Source of the DNA: an uncultured bacterium | GTDB lineage: Bacteria > Bacillota > Clostridia > Oscillospirales > Oscillospiraceae | Assembly: GCA_949840775.1 (NCBI GenBank) | Contig: CATKXO010000019.1 | Coordinates: forward strand, 1-51,709 | DNA: 51,709 nt | Reading direction: 5' to 3' | Shown: piece after piece, positions 38,737 through 46,286 of the stretch | Numbering within the stretch: the stretch's first letter is position 1 | How the letters are laid out: each line of letters opens with the position of its first letter | Program-made: the position numbers and the translations under genes | The notes under the pieces: model-generated | Told to the model about the DNA's origin: nothing | Seen by the model: the letters and a program-made list of their open reading frames with translations, nothing else | Database searches by the model: none

Positions 38737-40332
38737 TTATTCCCACTTTTCCATGAGCTGCCTGATCTGATCGGCCAGCTTAGCCAGGTCCTTGTTGGAC
38801 CGGCCCCGGCTGCGGCTGACCAGGTCGGCCAGGTCCTTGGATACGTCTTGGAGCTTCCGGTAGGCGGAGGAGGGAACGGCGGCGGACCCCACCGTCTTCT
38901 TGACCTCCAGCACCACGCCCTTGGCCAGCATACAGTTGGTGAGCAGGTCGTAGACCTCCTCGTAGAGGGGGGCGTGGGCGGGGATGCCCCTGTGATTCAG
39001 GTCGCGGGCAAACAGCTCGGTGACCTCGCTGTCACCGTGGACCACAAAGACCTGCTGGGGCTTGGGGGAGAAGTGCTCCACCCACTCCAGCAGATGGTCC
39101 CGGTCGGCGTGGGAGGACAGGCCCTTGAAGTTGACGATCTTGGCCCGGACGGAGATGTCCTCCCCGAAGAGCTTCACGTTTTTGGCCCCCTCCAGCAGAT
39201 AGCGGCCCAGGGTGCCCTCGCCCTGGTAGCCGACAAAGACCACGGCGCATTCGGGCCGCCACAGGTTGTGCTTCAGGTGGTGGCGGATGCGGCCGGCGTC
39301 ACACATACCGGAGGCGGAGATGATGACCTTGGGGGTTCTGTCGTCGTTCAGGGCCCGGGACTCCTCGGTGGACTGGGTGAGGGTGAGGCCGGGGAAGGTG
39401 AACAGGTTCTCGCCCCCCTGGATTACGGCGATGGCGTCCTCGTCCAGATAGCCGTGGAGGTTACCGGAGTATATTTTGGTGGCCTCGGAGGCCAGGGGGG
39501 AGTCTACATACACCTTAAAGCTGGGCAGAGACTGGACCAGGCCGTCCCGCTTGATCTCCCGCAGGTAGTACAGCAGCTCCTGGGTGCGGCCCACGGCGAA
39601 GGAGGGGATGATGACGTTGCCCCCCTTGGAGAAAACGTCGTCAATCAGGTGGGCCAGGGCCCCGGTGTAGCTCTCCGGGGGCTCGTGGTTCCGGTCGCCG
39701 TAGGTGGATTCCATCACCACGTAGTCGGTGCCATCCACAAAGGAGGGGTCCCGGATGATGGGCTGGGCCTGGTTGCCCAGGTCACCGGAGAAGACGATTT
39801 TCTTGGTGACGCCCTCCTCGGTGGCCCAGATCTCCAGAATGGAGGAGCCCAGCAGGTGGCCCGCGTCGCTGAAGCGGACCTGGACCCCCTCGCACAGGTC
39901 GAAGAGCCAGCCGTACTCCACCGTCTCCAGCATGTGGATGGCCTCCTCGGCGTCCATCAGGGTGTACAGGGGCTCCACCGGGGGCAGGCCGGCCCGCTTG
40001 CCCTTCTGGTTCTGCCAGTTGGCGTCTCCCTCCTGGATGTGGGCGGAGTCCCGGAGCATGACGGACAGCAGCTGGGCCGTCAGGCCGGTGGTGAGGATGC
40101 GGCCGTTGAAGCCCTCCTTCACCAGCAGGGGCAGGCGGCCGGAGTGGTCGATGTGGGCGTGGGTGACCAAGACGTAGTCGATGTAGCCGGGGGCAAAGTC
40201 CAGGGTGTTGTCGTCGTGTTCGTCCTTGCCCTGCTCCAGACCGCAGTCGATGAGAATCTTTTTGCCGTTGACCTCCAGGCAGTGGCAGCTGCCGGTGACC
40301 GCGTGGGCGGCGCCGAAAAATGTCAGTTTCAT
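38737..40332 (-). CDS. Metallo-beta-lactamase fold beta-CASP RNA-processing-type hydrolase
   Basis: A 531-residue zinc hydrolase of the beta-CASP group (CPSF/RNase J relatives), likely acting on RNA. The MBL core opens with GAAHAVTGSCHCLEVNGKKI and holds THAHIDHSGRLPLL near residue 57 (HxHxDH); later ligands occur in SDAGHLLGSSILEI near 158 and FSGDLGN near 182. The beta-CASP part includes IPSFAVGRTQELLYYLREI and SASGMCDAGRIRHHLK; SSHADRDHLLEWVEHF near 408 closes the active site. The last 70 residues form a helical tail. The protein lacks an obvious exported signal. It is monocistronic. Confidence 0.9.
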   Translation of the reverse strand: MKLTFFGAAHAVTGSCHCLEVNGKKILIDCGLEQGKDEHDDNTLDFAPGYIDYVLVTHAHIDHSGRLPLLVKEGFNGRILTTGLTAQLLSVMLRDSAHIQEGDANWQNQKGKRAGLPPVEPLYTLMDAEEAIHMLETVEYGWLFDLCEGVQVRFSDAGHLLGSSILEIWATEEGVTKKIVFSGDLGNQAQPIIRDPSFVDGTDYVVMESTYGDRNHEPPESYTGALAHLIDDVFSKGGNVIIPSFAVGRTQELLYYLREIKRDGLVQSLPSFKVYVDSPLASEATKIYSGNLHGYLDEDAIAVIQGGENLFTFPGLTLTQSTEESRALNDDRTPKVIISASGMCDAGRIRHHLKHNLWRPECAVVFVGYQGEGTLGRYLLEGAKNVKLFGEDISVRAKIVNFKGLSSHADRDHLLEWVEHFSPKPQQVFVVHGDSEVTELFARDLNHRGIPAHAPLYEEVYDLLTNCMLAKGVVLEVKKTVGSAAVPSSAYRKLQDVSKDLADLVSRSRGRSNKDLAKLADQIRQLMEKWE

Positions 40333-40477
40333 GGAACGGCCTCCTTTGTATGTGGGGTTGATTATCTCTATTGTACATCATTCGGCTGAGAAAAGCTATA
40401 GGGAATTGTGAATTTTTACGAAATAGTCATAATCTTATCCTCTCCGCCCATAGGATAGAGGGAAAGGGGGAAGTTCT

Positions 40478-40771
40478 ATGGCATTTGTGGACGACCGGGC
40501 CCGTCCCGAGATGGCTCACCACATTATTTTGGAGGAGCGGGAGCAGCTGTCTATCTCCGGGGTGGAGGAGGTGGAGAGCTTTGACGAGAGCACCATCCTG
40601 CTCACCACCGCCCAGGGGGCGTTGGAAATCCAGGGGGAGGGGCTGCACATCGAAAAGCTGTCTCTGGACGGGGGCGACCTGCGGGTGGAGGGCCGGGTGA
40701 ACGCCCTGCTCTACGAATCGGATGAGGGACGCCGGGGCGGAGGCTTTTTTGCCCGGCTGCTGGGCGGATGA
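40478..40771 (+). CDS. yabP: Sporulation protein YabP
   Basis: A 97-residue sporulation protein. The pattern HHIILEEREQLSISGVEEVESFDESTILL then GALEIQGEGLHIEKLSLDGGDLRVEG is the YabP/YqfC fold. YabP is made in the mother cell and is needed for cortex formation in B. subtilis. GGAAAGGGGG about 9 bases before the ATG serves as ribosome site. The stop overlaps the yabQ start by four bases. The usual clostridial cluster yabP-yabQ-divIC-S1 protein is intact. A sigma-E promoter is expected upstream, but I could not find a convincing one. Confidence 0.92.
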   Translation: MAFVDDRARPEMAHHIILEEREQLSISGVEEVESFDESTILLTTAQGALEIQGEGLHIEKLSLDGGDLRVEGRVNALLYESDEGRRGGGFFARLLGG

Positions 40772-41460
40772 CGGTGGACGTGGTCCAGCAGGGCCGGGCC
40801 CTGTGCCAGGCTCTGCTGCTGGGAGGGGCCATGGGGGTGGTCTACGACCTGTTCCGCATCCTGCGGGTGCGGGTGAAGGTCCCGCTGCTGGGCCCGCTGC
40901 TGGACCTGCTGTTCTGGCTGGCAGCCACAGCGGCCCTGTTCCTCTGGTCCCAGAGCGCCTGGGGCGGACAGGTGCGGCTGTACGGCGCGGCCTTCTGCGT
41001 GGTGGGCGGAGCCCTGTATTTTTGGGCAGTCAGCCCCTGGCTGCTGCGGTTGGGGTATCTGGGGGCCGACCTGATGACCGCTCTTTTGGGCATTTTGACC
41101 TTTCCGCTGGGGGCCGCCAGGGCAATTCTGAAAAAAATCAGAAAAATTATAAAAAACGTCTTCCTTTCCGGGATGAAATGGTATAGAATAGGGGCTGTAA
41201 CAGAGCAGTTGGATACAGCGGCCCGCCGCCGCACCCTTCGGGAGAGAGGAGAGAGCGTCCATGACCTTCAAAAGAGCCGGTTTGCTCACAAAGCTCGTGG
41301 TGCTGGCACTGTTGATGTACATGGCAATCTCTCTGCTGGACCTGAGGGGGAAGATCAAGGACGTTCAGCTTCAGCGGGACGCTCTGGCCCAGCAGGTGGC
41401 CGACCAGCAATGGGAGAAAAAAAGGCTGGAGGCCGCCATCGCAAACAGCGACGACCCTGA
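40768..41460 (+). CDS. yabQ: Sporulation protein YabQ, long overlap with divIC
   Basis: A 230-residue frame. Residues 1-120 are a membrane protein with four hydrophobic segments typical of YabQ (LCQALLLGGAMGVVYDLFRI, LLDLLFWLAATAALFLW and others), needed for spore cortex. A basic segment (KKIRKIIKNVFLS) follows. The last ~66 residues run in a different frame through the first 200 bases of divIC and are Gly/Arg/Ser rich, like translated shadow. Either the normal stop has been lost, or the frame really overlaps. Start ATGA overlaps yabP. Confidence is high for the N-terminal part and low for the tail. Confidence 0.8.
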   Translation: MTVDVVQQGRALCQALLLGGAMGVVYDLFRILRVRVKVPLLGPLLDLLFWLAATAALFLWSQSAWGGQVRLYGAAFCVVGGALYFWAVSPWLLRLGYLGADLMTALLGILTFPLGAARAILKKIRKIIKNVFLSGMKWYRIGAVTEQLDTAARRRTLRERGESVHDLQKSRFAHKARGAGTVDVHGNLSAGPEGEDQGRSASAGRSGPAGGRPAMGEKKAGGRHRKQRRP

Positions 41461-41536
41461 GATGCTGGAGCAGGTGGCCAGGGACCGGGGCTATGTGGAG
41501 GAAAACGAGACTCTGTTTATCGACGTGGCCAACTGA
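41261..41536 (+). CDS. divIC: Septum formation initiator, DivIC/FtsB-like
   Basis: A 91-residue single-pass protein with a short basic cytoplasmic end, one helix near residues 10-27 (LTKLVVLALLMYMAISLL) and a coiled coil (DLRGKIKDVQLQRDALAQQV...WEKKRLEAAI), then DPEMLEQVARDRGYVEENETLF, which is diagnostic for DivIC/FtsB. It helps assemble the division machinery. GGAGAG lies about 6 bases before the ATG. It follows yabQ and precedes an S1-domain gene in the order conserved in Firmicutes. Confidence 0.9.
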   Translation: MTFKRAGLLTKLVVLALLMYMAISLLDLRGKIKDVQLQRDALAQQVADQQWEKKRLEAAIANSDDPEMLEQVARDRGYVEENETLFIDVAN

Positions 41537-41590
41537 CCGGCCGCGCCGCCCGTGTGTTGTGAATTTTACAAGGGAGGATTTGTCGCTTCA

Positions 41591-42061
41591 ATGGAGTTAG
41601 CTGTAGGGGCCATCGTGGATGGCAAGGTGACAGGCATCACAAAGTTTGGGGCTTTTGTGGCCCTGCCGGAGGGAAAGTCCGGACTGGTCCATATCTCAGA
41701 GATTGCCTATTCCTATGTGAATGAGGTGAGCGACCACCTGCGCGAGGGGCAGGAGGTCAAGGTGAAAATCATCGGGATCGACCAATCTAACCGGATTAAC
41801 CTGTCCATCAAGCAGGTGGAGCCCCCGCCCCAGCGCGCCCCCAGGCAGGGCGGCCCCCGCCAGGGGGGAGGAGGCCGCCCTCCCCGTCAGGGCGGCGGCG
41901 CGCAGCGCCCCATGGGCTTTGTCCACCAGGCCCCCAAAGAGCCTACCGACTTTGAGGACCGGCTCAAGCAGTTTATGCAGTCCTCCGACAGCAAGCTGTC
42001 TGAGCTGCGCTACATCGAGAAGAAGGGCGGAAACCGCCGGGGCGGCGGCGGACGCCGGTAA
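41591..42061 (+). CDS. S1-domain RNA-binding protein (YabR-like)
   Basis: A 156-residue protein. Residues 1-70 are an S1 OB-fold (VGAIVDGKVTGITKFGAFVALPEGKSGLVHISEI then EVKVKIIGID), which binds RNA. Residues 75-115 are a Gly/Arg/Pro-rich disordered stretch (repeats of RQGGPRQGGG type), and the C-terminal part (TDFEDRLKQFMQSSDSKLSEL) is helical. The ATG at 41591 gives the usual MELAVG start although GGAGG lies 13 bases upstream, rather far. The protein resembles B. subtilis YabR. It closes the yabPQ-divIC cluster. Confidence 0.9.
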   Translation: MELAVGAIVDGKVTGITKFGAFVALPEGKSGLVHISEIAYSYVNEVSDHLREGQEVKVKIIGIDQSNRINLSIKQVEPPPQRAPRQGGPRQGGGGRPPRQGGGAQRPMGFVHQAPKEPTDFEDRLKQFMQSSDSKLSELRYIEKKGGNRRGGGGRR

Positions 42062-42072
42062 GCGTGTATAGT

Positions 42073-42103
42073 GAAGGGGCCGTCTGCCGGACGGTCCTTT
42101 TTC
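42073..42103 (+). terminator. Intrinsic terminator
   Basis: AGGGGCCGTC-TGCC-GGACGGTCCTTTTT. Confidence 0.85.
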
Positions 42104-42131
42104 ATGAGATGATTGGCTCGCCAGTCAGCCT

Positions 42132-42212
42132 TGTGGGACCCGGCCCCCTGGCCGGGTCATCCCCAGGAGGTATCTGAAAAAAGAATGACCCGCCGAGGGC
42201 GGCGGGTCCCAC
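42132..42212. repeat. Dispersed palindromic repeat, family A, copy 4
   Basis: TGTGGGACCCGG to GGCGGGTCCCAC with the inner dyads in the same order as copies 1 and 2. It directly follows the terminator of the S1-protein gene. Confidence 0.8.
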
Positions 42213-42218
42213 GAAATA

Positions 42219-42288
42219 TAAAAAAGACGCCCCTTCCGGGGCGCCCATGTGCGGGGAGAGACTCGCACAAAGCATATTGGTCGAGCTG
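42219..42288 (-). ncRNA. Candidate small RNA or remnant of a tRNA gene
   Basis: A minus-strand transcript of about 70 bases between a good promoter (42294-42322) and a terminator hairpin (GGCGCCCCGGAAGGGGCGTC followed by TTTTTT). It contains a hairpin GTGCG...CGCAC with GAGTCTCTCCCCGCAC, which resembles the 3' T-arm and acceptor end of a tRNA. No complete cloverleaf can be drawn. It could be a small RNA or what is left after loss of a tRNA body. Confidence 0.5.
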
Positions 42289-42293
42289 GGACA

Positions 42294-42322
42294 AGTCTAC
42301 CATAATTTCCCAGCCAAGTCAA
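42294..42322 (-). promoter_or_regulatory. Promoter of the candidate small RNA
   Basis: Minus-strand TTGACT (42317-42322) and TAGACT (42294-42299), 17-base spacer. Confidence 0.65.
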
Positions 42323-42361
42323 TGGGAAGTTTTGTCGTTTTCTTGGAGGCGGCTTCAAAAT

Positions 42362-42898
42362 ATGAAAGGGATAAAAAGCTGGCGCATGCTGGCGGTGGGC
42401 TGGCCTATGCTGTGTCTGACCTTTGTAGGGGTCATTCTGGTGGGACCTGGGCGGACGCTGGAGCAGCGGACCGCCGATTCTGGCCTCATGCTGATTGCCC
42501 TGATTTTCTTTGCCATCGGCATGTCCGTCCGCCGCCGCCTGCTGAGGGAGCGTGGAAGCTCCACCGCTTTGACCGCGGCCACCGTTGTGTCTGCGGGTAA
42601 GGTGGTGCGTACCGGAAAGAATACCGTCTACTTTCCGGAATTTCAGTTTCAGGCCGGCGGAACCATATACCGGGTCAAATCGCCGTCTGGGAGCAGCTTT
42701 CATCATTTGAGCGAGGGAGCGCAGGTGGAGCTGTATTACGACCCGGAAAATCCGAGGCGGTTCTATATCCCCGTTTTGCAGAAACATGACCGGCGGGTGT
42801 CCGCGCTGCTATGCGGGCTTGGCGTTTTATTCCCGCTGGCGGCGCTGTTTGCCCCCCAGCTCCGGGCGTTGCTTGCGTTTTTAGAGTTACGTTGTTAA
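42362..42898 (+). CDS. DUF3592-like membrane protein
   Basis: A 178-residue protein with two hydrophobic segments near residues 8-28 and 40-57, a beta-rich middle (about 65-145) and a final membrane helix near 150-172. The middle segment (FPEFQFQAGGTIYRVKS...GAQVELYYDPENPRRFYI) is the DUF3592 pattern, predicted outside or in the cytoplasm depending on topology. The start ATG at 42362 has GGAGG about 12 bases upstream; the longer frame would run backwards through the repeat and the RNA locus. Function unknown. It is 15 bases upstream of the next gene. Confidence 0.75.
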   Translation: MKGIKSWRMLAVGWPMLCLTFVGVILVGPGRTLEQRTADSGLMLIALIFFAIGMSVRRRLLRERGSSTALTAATVVSAGKVVRTGKNTVYFPEFQFQAGGTIYRVKSPSGSSFHHLSEGAQVELYYDPENPRRFYIPVLQKHDRRVSALLCGLGVLFPLAALFAPQLRALLAFLELRC

Positions 42899-42913
42899 GA
42901 AAAGGAGTTTTTT

Positions 42914-43435
42914 ATGCCAACCTGGAGCGGAACCAGAAAAAAGCTGGAAACGGACTATCTCTGCCCCGCCCTGCGGGGGAGGGTGCGGTACTTCGCCACC
43001 ACCTACCGGGAGAGCCACGACCAGGGGATGGCCCGAGCGGCCATTCTGGTGGACGGAACGGAGGTATTAAAGGGCGACTGCGTCACCTATTTCCGCGTCC
43101 TCGGGGAGCGGGCGCGGGAGTTGGATGAACAGGGACTCAGCTGGCGGGAGGTGTCCTTGCAGGCAAAACGGAGCGTTCTGAAGGACGGCCTGTTCGACCC
43201 GTGGAGTTTCTATGTGGCTTTCCAGATTTTCGACAACCAGAGCATAGAGACCAGCCTGGCCGACGAACACCCCATCGTCCGCATTTTCGCCCTGCTGGAC
43301 CGCCGGCTGGGCAAGCGGCGGTTGGCGGCGCTGGAGGAGACCATGGAACAGGAGCTGGACTGGGTCCGACCCTTCTACCTCCTGCGCATGGAGGCGGAGG
43401 GGCTGAAATTGCAGAAGGAGAAGGAAGTATGCTGA
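42914..43435 (+). CDS. Conserved hypothetical protein, SF0329-like
   Basis: A 173-residue soluble protein. The opening WSGTRKKLETDYLCPALRGRVRYFATTYRESHD and the following VDGTEVLKGD match my memory of the SF0329-type family found in many Firmicutes, with a helical C-terminal half rich in Leu/Glu. No active-site motif is visible. AAGGAG lies about 8 bases before the ATG. It overlaps the amidohydrolase gene by seven bases and so belongs to the same mRNA, but no link in function is apparent. Confidence 0.7.
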   Translation: MPTWSGTRKKLETDYLCPALRGRVRYFATTYRESHDQGMARAAILVDGTEVLKGDCVTYFRVLGERARELDEQGLSWREVSLQAKRSVLKDGLFDPWSFYVAFQIFDNQSIETSLADEHPIVRIFALLDRRLGKRRLAALEETMEQELDWVRPFYLLRMEAEGLKLQKEKEVC

Positions 43436-44583
43436 TAGTGAACGGCACCGTCCACACCATGGACGGCCCTGTCATCGAAAACGGCTATGTGGCCGTGTCG
43501 GGAAGCAAAATTTCCCAGGTGGGCCCCATGGAGGACTGCCCCAAAAGTTGGGAGGGGGAGATGTTTGACGCCCAGGGGGGGCATATCTGCCCCGGCTTCA
43601 TCGACGCCCACTGCCACCTGGGGATGTTCGGCGACGCCCTGGGCTTCGAGAGCGATGACGGCAACGAGGAGACCGACCCCTGCACTCCCCAGCTTCGGGC
43701 CATCGACGCGGTCAACCCCCTGGACCGGTGCTTCTCCGAGGCCCGGGCGGCGGGAGTGACCACCGTCCTCACCGGCCCCGGCTCCGCCAACCCCATCGCC
43801 GGCCAGTTTGCCGCGATAAAAACCGACGGCCGGTGGGTGGATGACATGATTGTCCGCGCTCCCGTGTCCATGAAGCTGGCCCTGGGGGAGAACCCCAAGC
43901 AGGTCTACCACCACCGGGACGAGACCCCCGTCACCCGCATGGCCACCGCCGCCATCATCCGGGAAAACCTGCGCAAGGCGGTGGAGTACGGCGAAAAGCT
44001 GGACAAGGCCGCCCAGGACGAGGATACCGACCCGCCCGACTACGACGCCAAGCTGGAGGCCCTCCTTCCCGTGGTCCGGGGGGAGCTACCCGTCCACATC
44101 CACGCCCACCGGGCGGACGACATCGCCACCGGGGTGCGCATCGCAAAGGAATTTGGCCTGAAATGCGTGATCGTCCACGGCACCGAGGGCCACCTCATCC
44201 CCGGCCTGCTGGCTCAGGAGAACATTCCCATCATCACCGGCCCCGCCCTGGGGGACCGGTGCAAGCCGGAGCTGGCCAACATGACCCTGGAAAATCCCGC
44301 CGTTCTTCAGAGGGCGGGGGTGCCCTTTGCTATCTGTACCGACCACCCGGAGGTGCCCATCCAGTACCTGCCCCTGTGCGCCGCTCTGGCCGTCAAGGGG
44401 GGGCTGGGCGAGGAGGCGGCCCTGGCCGCCATCACCGTCAACGCCGCCAAAATTGCCGGGCTGGACGCTTGCCTGGGCTCCCTCACCCCAGGCAGGGAGG
44501 CGGACATCGTGGTCACCGACCGCCACCCCCTGGAGCTGCTGGGCAATGTGAGGGCGGTCGTCATCGGCGGAAAGAGAATTTGA
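43429..44583 (+). CDS. Amidohydrolase (imidazolonepropionase-like)
   Basis: A 384-residue metal-dependent hydrolase. The N-terminal composite beta-sandwich (LIVNGTVHTMDGPVIENGYV) leads to GFIDAHCHLGMFGDALGFESDDGNE, where His residues of the HxH-type metal site lie near 59-61. Later metal or catalytic residues are in HIHAHRADDI near 221, CVIVHGTEGHLIP near 243 and CTDHPEVP near 302. The C-terminal GSLTPGREADIVVTDRHPLE is the usual closing part. AAGGAAG precedes the ATG, which overlaps the previous stop. Substrate is not identifiable; relatives hydrolyse imidazolone, N-acyl or dipeptide-like bonds. A palindromic repeat follows. Confidence 0.88.
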   Translation: MLIVNGTVHTMDGPVIENGYVAVSGSKISQVGPMEDCPKSWEGEMFDAQGGHICPGFIDAHCHLGMFGDALGFESDDGNEETDPCTPQLRAIDAVNPLDRCFSEARAAGVTTVLTGPGSANPIAGQFAAIKTDGRWVDDMIVRAPVSMKLALGENPKQVYHHRDETPVTRMATAAIIRENLRKAVEYGEKLDKAAQDEDTDPPDYDAKLEALLPVVRGELPVHIHAHRADDIATGVRIAKEFGLKCVIVHGTEGHLIPGLLAQENIPIITGPALGDRCKPELANMTLENPAVLQRAGVPFAICTDHPEVPIQYLPLCAALAVKGGLGEEAALAAITVNAAKIAGLDACLGSLTPGREADIVVTDRHPLELLGNVRAVVIGGKRI

Positions 44584-44597
44584 AATTGCTGACAGAC

Positions 44598-44648
44598 GGG
44601 CCGGCCCCTACAGACGGTGTGTAGGGGCCGCCGCCTTCGGCGGCCCGA
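44598..44648. repeat. Dispersed palindromic repeat, family B, copy 2
   Basis: GGGCCGGCCCCTACA, a short spacer, TGTAGGGGCC, then GCCGCCTTCGGCGGC. Related to 14085-14141 and 48394-48476. It lies between the amidohydrolase and the hpf promoter and may serve as a terminator. Confidence 0.7.
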
Positions 44649-44670
44649 TAGAAAATATTAACAAAAACCA

Positions 44671-44699
44671 TTGGACTTTTCCGCTCTTTGTGGTATAAT
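44671..44699 (+). promoter_or_regulatory. Promoter of hpf
   Basis: TTGGAC (44671-44676) and TATAAT (44694-44699), 17-base spacer. Confidence 0.75.
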
Positions 44700-44768
44700 A
44701 AGGATAACCGGGGGAGCTTTCTTCCCGCCGGCCTATACCAGCCCTCTTGGGCGAAAGGAGCGACTGCG

Positions 44769-45317
44769 ATGAAATTCGTATTTACGGACAAAAAGGTGAC
44801 CCTGCCCGACGCCGTACACAAGTACGCAGAGAAAAAGGTGGGCAAGCTGGACCGTTTCTTTAAGGAGGATGCCACCGCCGCCATCACGTTCAGCGTGGAG
44901 AAGGAGCGGAACAACAAGGTGGAGATCACCATCCGCTCCAGCGGTACCATCTTCCGGGTGTCTGAGAGCACCTCCGATATGCACGCCTCTATCGACGCCG
45001 CCGTCACCACTCTGGAGCGGCAGATCCGCAAGAACAAGACCCGTCTGGAGAAGCGCCTGCGCCAGGGCGCTTTCGAGCGGGCGCTGGACGCCGAGGTATC
45101 CACCTTCGCCCCCGAGGAGCCGGAGGAGGGTGAATACCGCATCGTCCGCAGCAAGACCTTCCCCATCAAGCCCATGACCCGGGACGAGGCCATCCTCCAG
45201 ATGAACCTGCTGGAGCACAGCTTTTTCGCATTCCGGGACGAGGAGGCCGACGGGGCCTTTGCCGTGGTCTACCGCCGCAACGACGGGGACTATGGCCTGA
45301 TTCAAGACGGACAGTGA
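44769..45317 (+). CDS. hpf: Ribosome hibernation-promoting factor, long form
   Basis: A 182-residue long HPF that binds the small ribosomal subunit and drives 100S dimer formation in slow growth. The N-terminal domain (residues 1-100) begins MKFVFTDKKVTLPDAVHKYA with KKVGKLDRFF and has the two-helix/four-strand build. A linker (about 100-125) leads to the C-terminal dimerisation domain (KTFPIKPMTRDEAILQMNLLEHSFFAFRDEE, then FAVVYRRNDGDYGLI). AAAGGAG precedes the ATG at 44769; the longer frame starts upstream of the promoter and is rejected. It stands alone. Confidence 0.94.
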   Translation: MKFVFTDKKVTLPDAVHKYAEKKVGKLDRFFKEDATAAITFSVEKERNNKVEITIRSSGTIFRVSESTSDMHASIDAAVTTLERQIRKNKTRLEKRLRQGAFERALDAEVSTFAPEEPEEGEYRIVRSKTFPIKPMTRDEAILQMNLLEHSFFAFRDEEADGAFAVVYRRNDGDYGLIQDGQ

Positions 45318-45329
45318 TGATTCCATCCC

Positions 45330-45371
45330 GGCGGGGCGCGGCGGTTTGGCTTGCGCCCCGCCTCATTTTGT
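45330..45371 (+). terminator. Hairpin after hpf, overlapping thyA promoter
   Basis: GGCGGGGCGC (45330-45339) pairs with GCGCCCCGCC (45353-45362), then TCATTTTG. The thyA -35 lies inside the right arm. Confidence 0.6.
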
Positions 45372-45379
45372 GCTAGAAT
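45351..45379 (+). promoter_or_regulatory. Promoter of thyA-folA
   Basis: TTGCGC (45351-45356) and TAGAAT (45374-45379), 17-base spacer, 34 bases before the thyA start. Confidence 0.6.
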
Positions 45380-45412
45380 TGGGCTACCTTATGAACAGAG
45401 GAGAGATTTTCC

Positions 45413-46243
45413 GTGAGCTATGCCGATCAGGTGTTTATCCGGAACTGCAAGGACATCCTTTCCCGGGGCGTCTGGGACACCGGGCAGGCGGTCCGCCCCC
45501 GGTGGGAGGACGGCACCCCCGCCCACACGGTGAAGCTCTTCGGGGTGGTGAACCGCTACGACCTGCGGGAGGAGTTCCCCATCCTGACAGTGCGGAAGCA
45601 GTTTATCAGGACGGCGGTGGATGAGCTGCTGTGGATCTGGCAGAAGAAATCCAACAACGTCCGCGACCTGAACAGCCATATCTGGGACGCATGGGCGGAC
45701 GAATCCGGCTCCATCGGCAAGGCCTACGGCTACCAGCTGGGAATCAAGCACCGCTACCCCCAGGGGGAGATGGACCAGGTGGACAAGGTCCTCTGGGATT
45801 TGAAGCACGACCCCGCCTCCCGGCGAATCCTGGCCAACATGTACAACCACCACGACCTGAGCGAGATGGCCCTCTACCCCTGTGCTTACTCTATGACCTT
45901 CAACGTGTCCGGGAACACCCTCAACGCCGTCCTGAACCAGCGCAGCCAGGATATGCTTACCGCCAACGGCTGGAATGTGATGCAGTACGCCGTCCTCCTC
46001 CACATGTTCGCCCAGGTGACGGGCTTTGAGGCCGGGGAGCTGGTCCATGTCATCGCGGACTGCCATATCTATGACCGCCATGTCCCGGTGGTGGAGGAGC
46101 TGATTGCCCGCACCCCCTTCGGCGCCCCGAAGTTCAGTCTGGACGGGAGCGTCACCGATTTTTACAGCTTCACCCCCGCGAGCGTAAAGCTGGAGGGGTA
46201 TCAGGCCCACCCCCTGGAGGGGAAAATACCCGTTGCGGTGTGA
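45413..46243 (+). CDS. thyA: Thymidylate synthase
   Basis: Makes dTMP from dUMP with methylene-tetrahydrofolate. GTG start at 45413 with AGAGGAGAG upstream. Length 276 residues is usual for ThyA. The catalytic cysteine is in LYPCAYSMTFNVSGNTLNAV near residues 152-171; NQRSQDMLTANGWNVMQYA follows with the dUMP-binding Arg/Ser/Asp, and VIADCHIYDRHVP near 211 carries the conserved histidine and tyrosine. It is upstream of folA, whose product regenerates the tetrahydrofolate spent in this reaction; only 43 bases with a partial repeat separate them. Confidence 0.95.
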   Translation: MSYADQVFIRNCKDILSRGVWDTGQAVRPRWEDGTPAHTVKLFGVVNRYDLREEFPILTVRKQFIRTAVDELLWIWQKKSNNVRDLNSHIWDAWADESGSIGKAYGYQLGIKHRYPQGEMDQVDKVLWDLKHDPASRRILANMYNHHDLSEMALYPCAYSMTFNVSGNTLNAVLNQRSQDMLTANGWNVMQYAVLLHMFAQVTGFEAGELVHVIADCHIYDRHVPVVEELIARTPFGAPKFSLDGSVTDFYSFTPASVKLEGYQAHPLEGKIPVAV

Positions 46244-46247
46244 TTGA

Positions 46248-46270
46248 TAGGGGCCGCCGCCCCGGCGGCA
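46248..46270. repeat. Partial family B repeat
   Basis: ATAGGGGCCGCCGCCCCGGCGGC resembles one half of the family B elements and lies between thyA and folA. Confidence 0.5.
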
Positions 46271-46286
46271 GAAGGGAGAGCGCCAC

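Noticed and set aside
38848-40389. Long plus-strand frame opposite the beta-CASP gene
   Set aside because: Mirror frame of a well-supported gene; composition is of shadow type.
42113-42361. Longer N-terminus for the DUF3592-like protein
   Set aside because: It would translate a family A repeat and the opposite strand of a promoter-terminator RNA locus; the start at 42362 is preceded by GGAGG.
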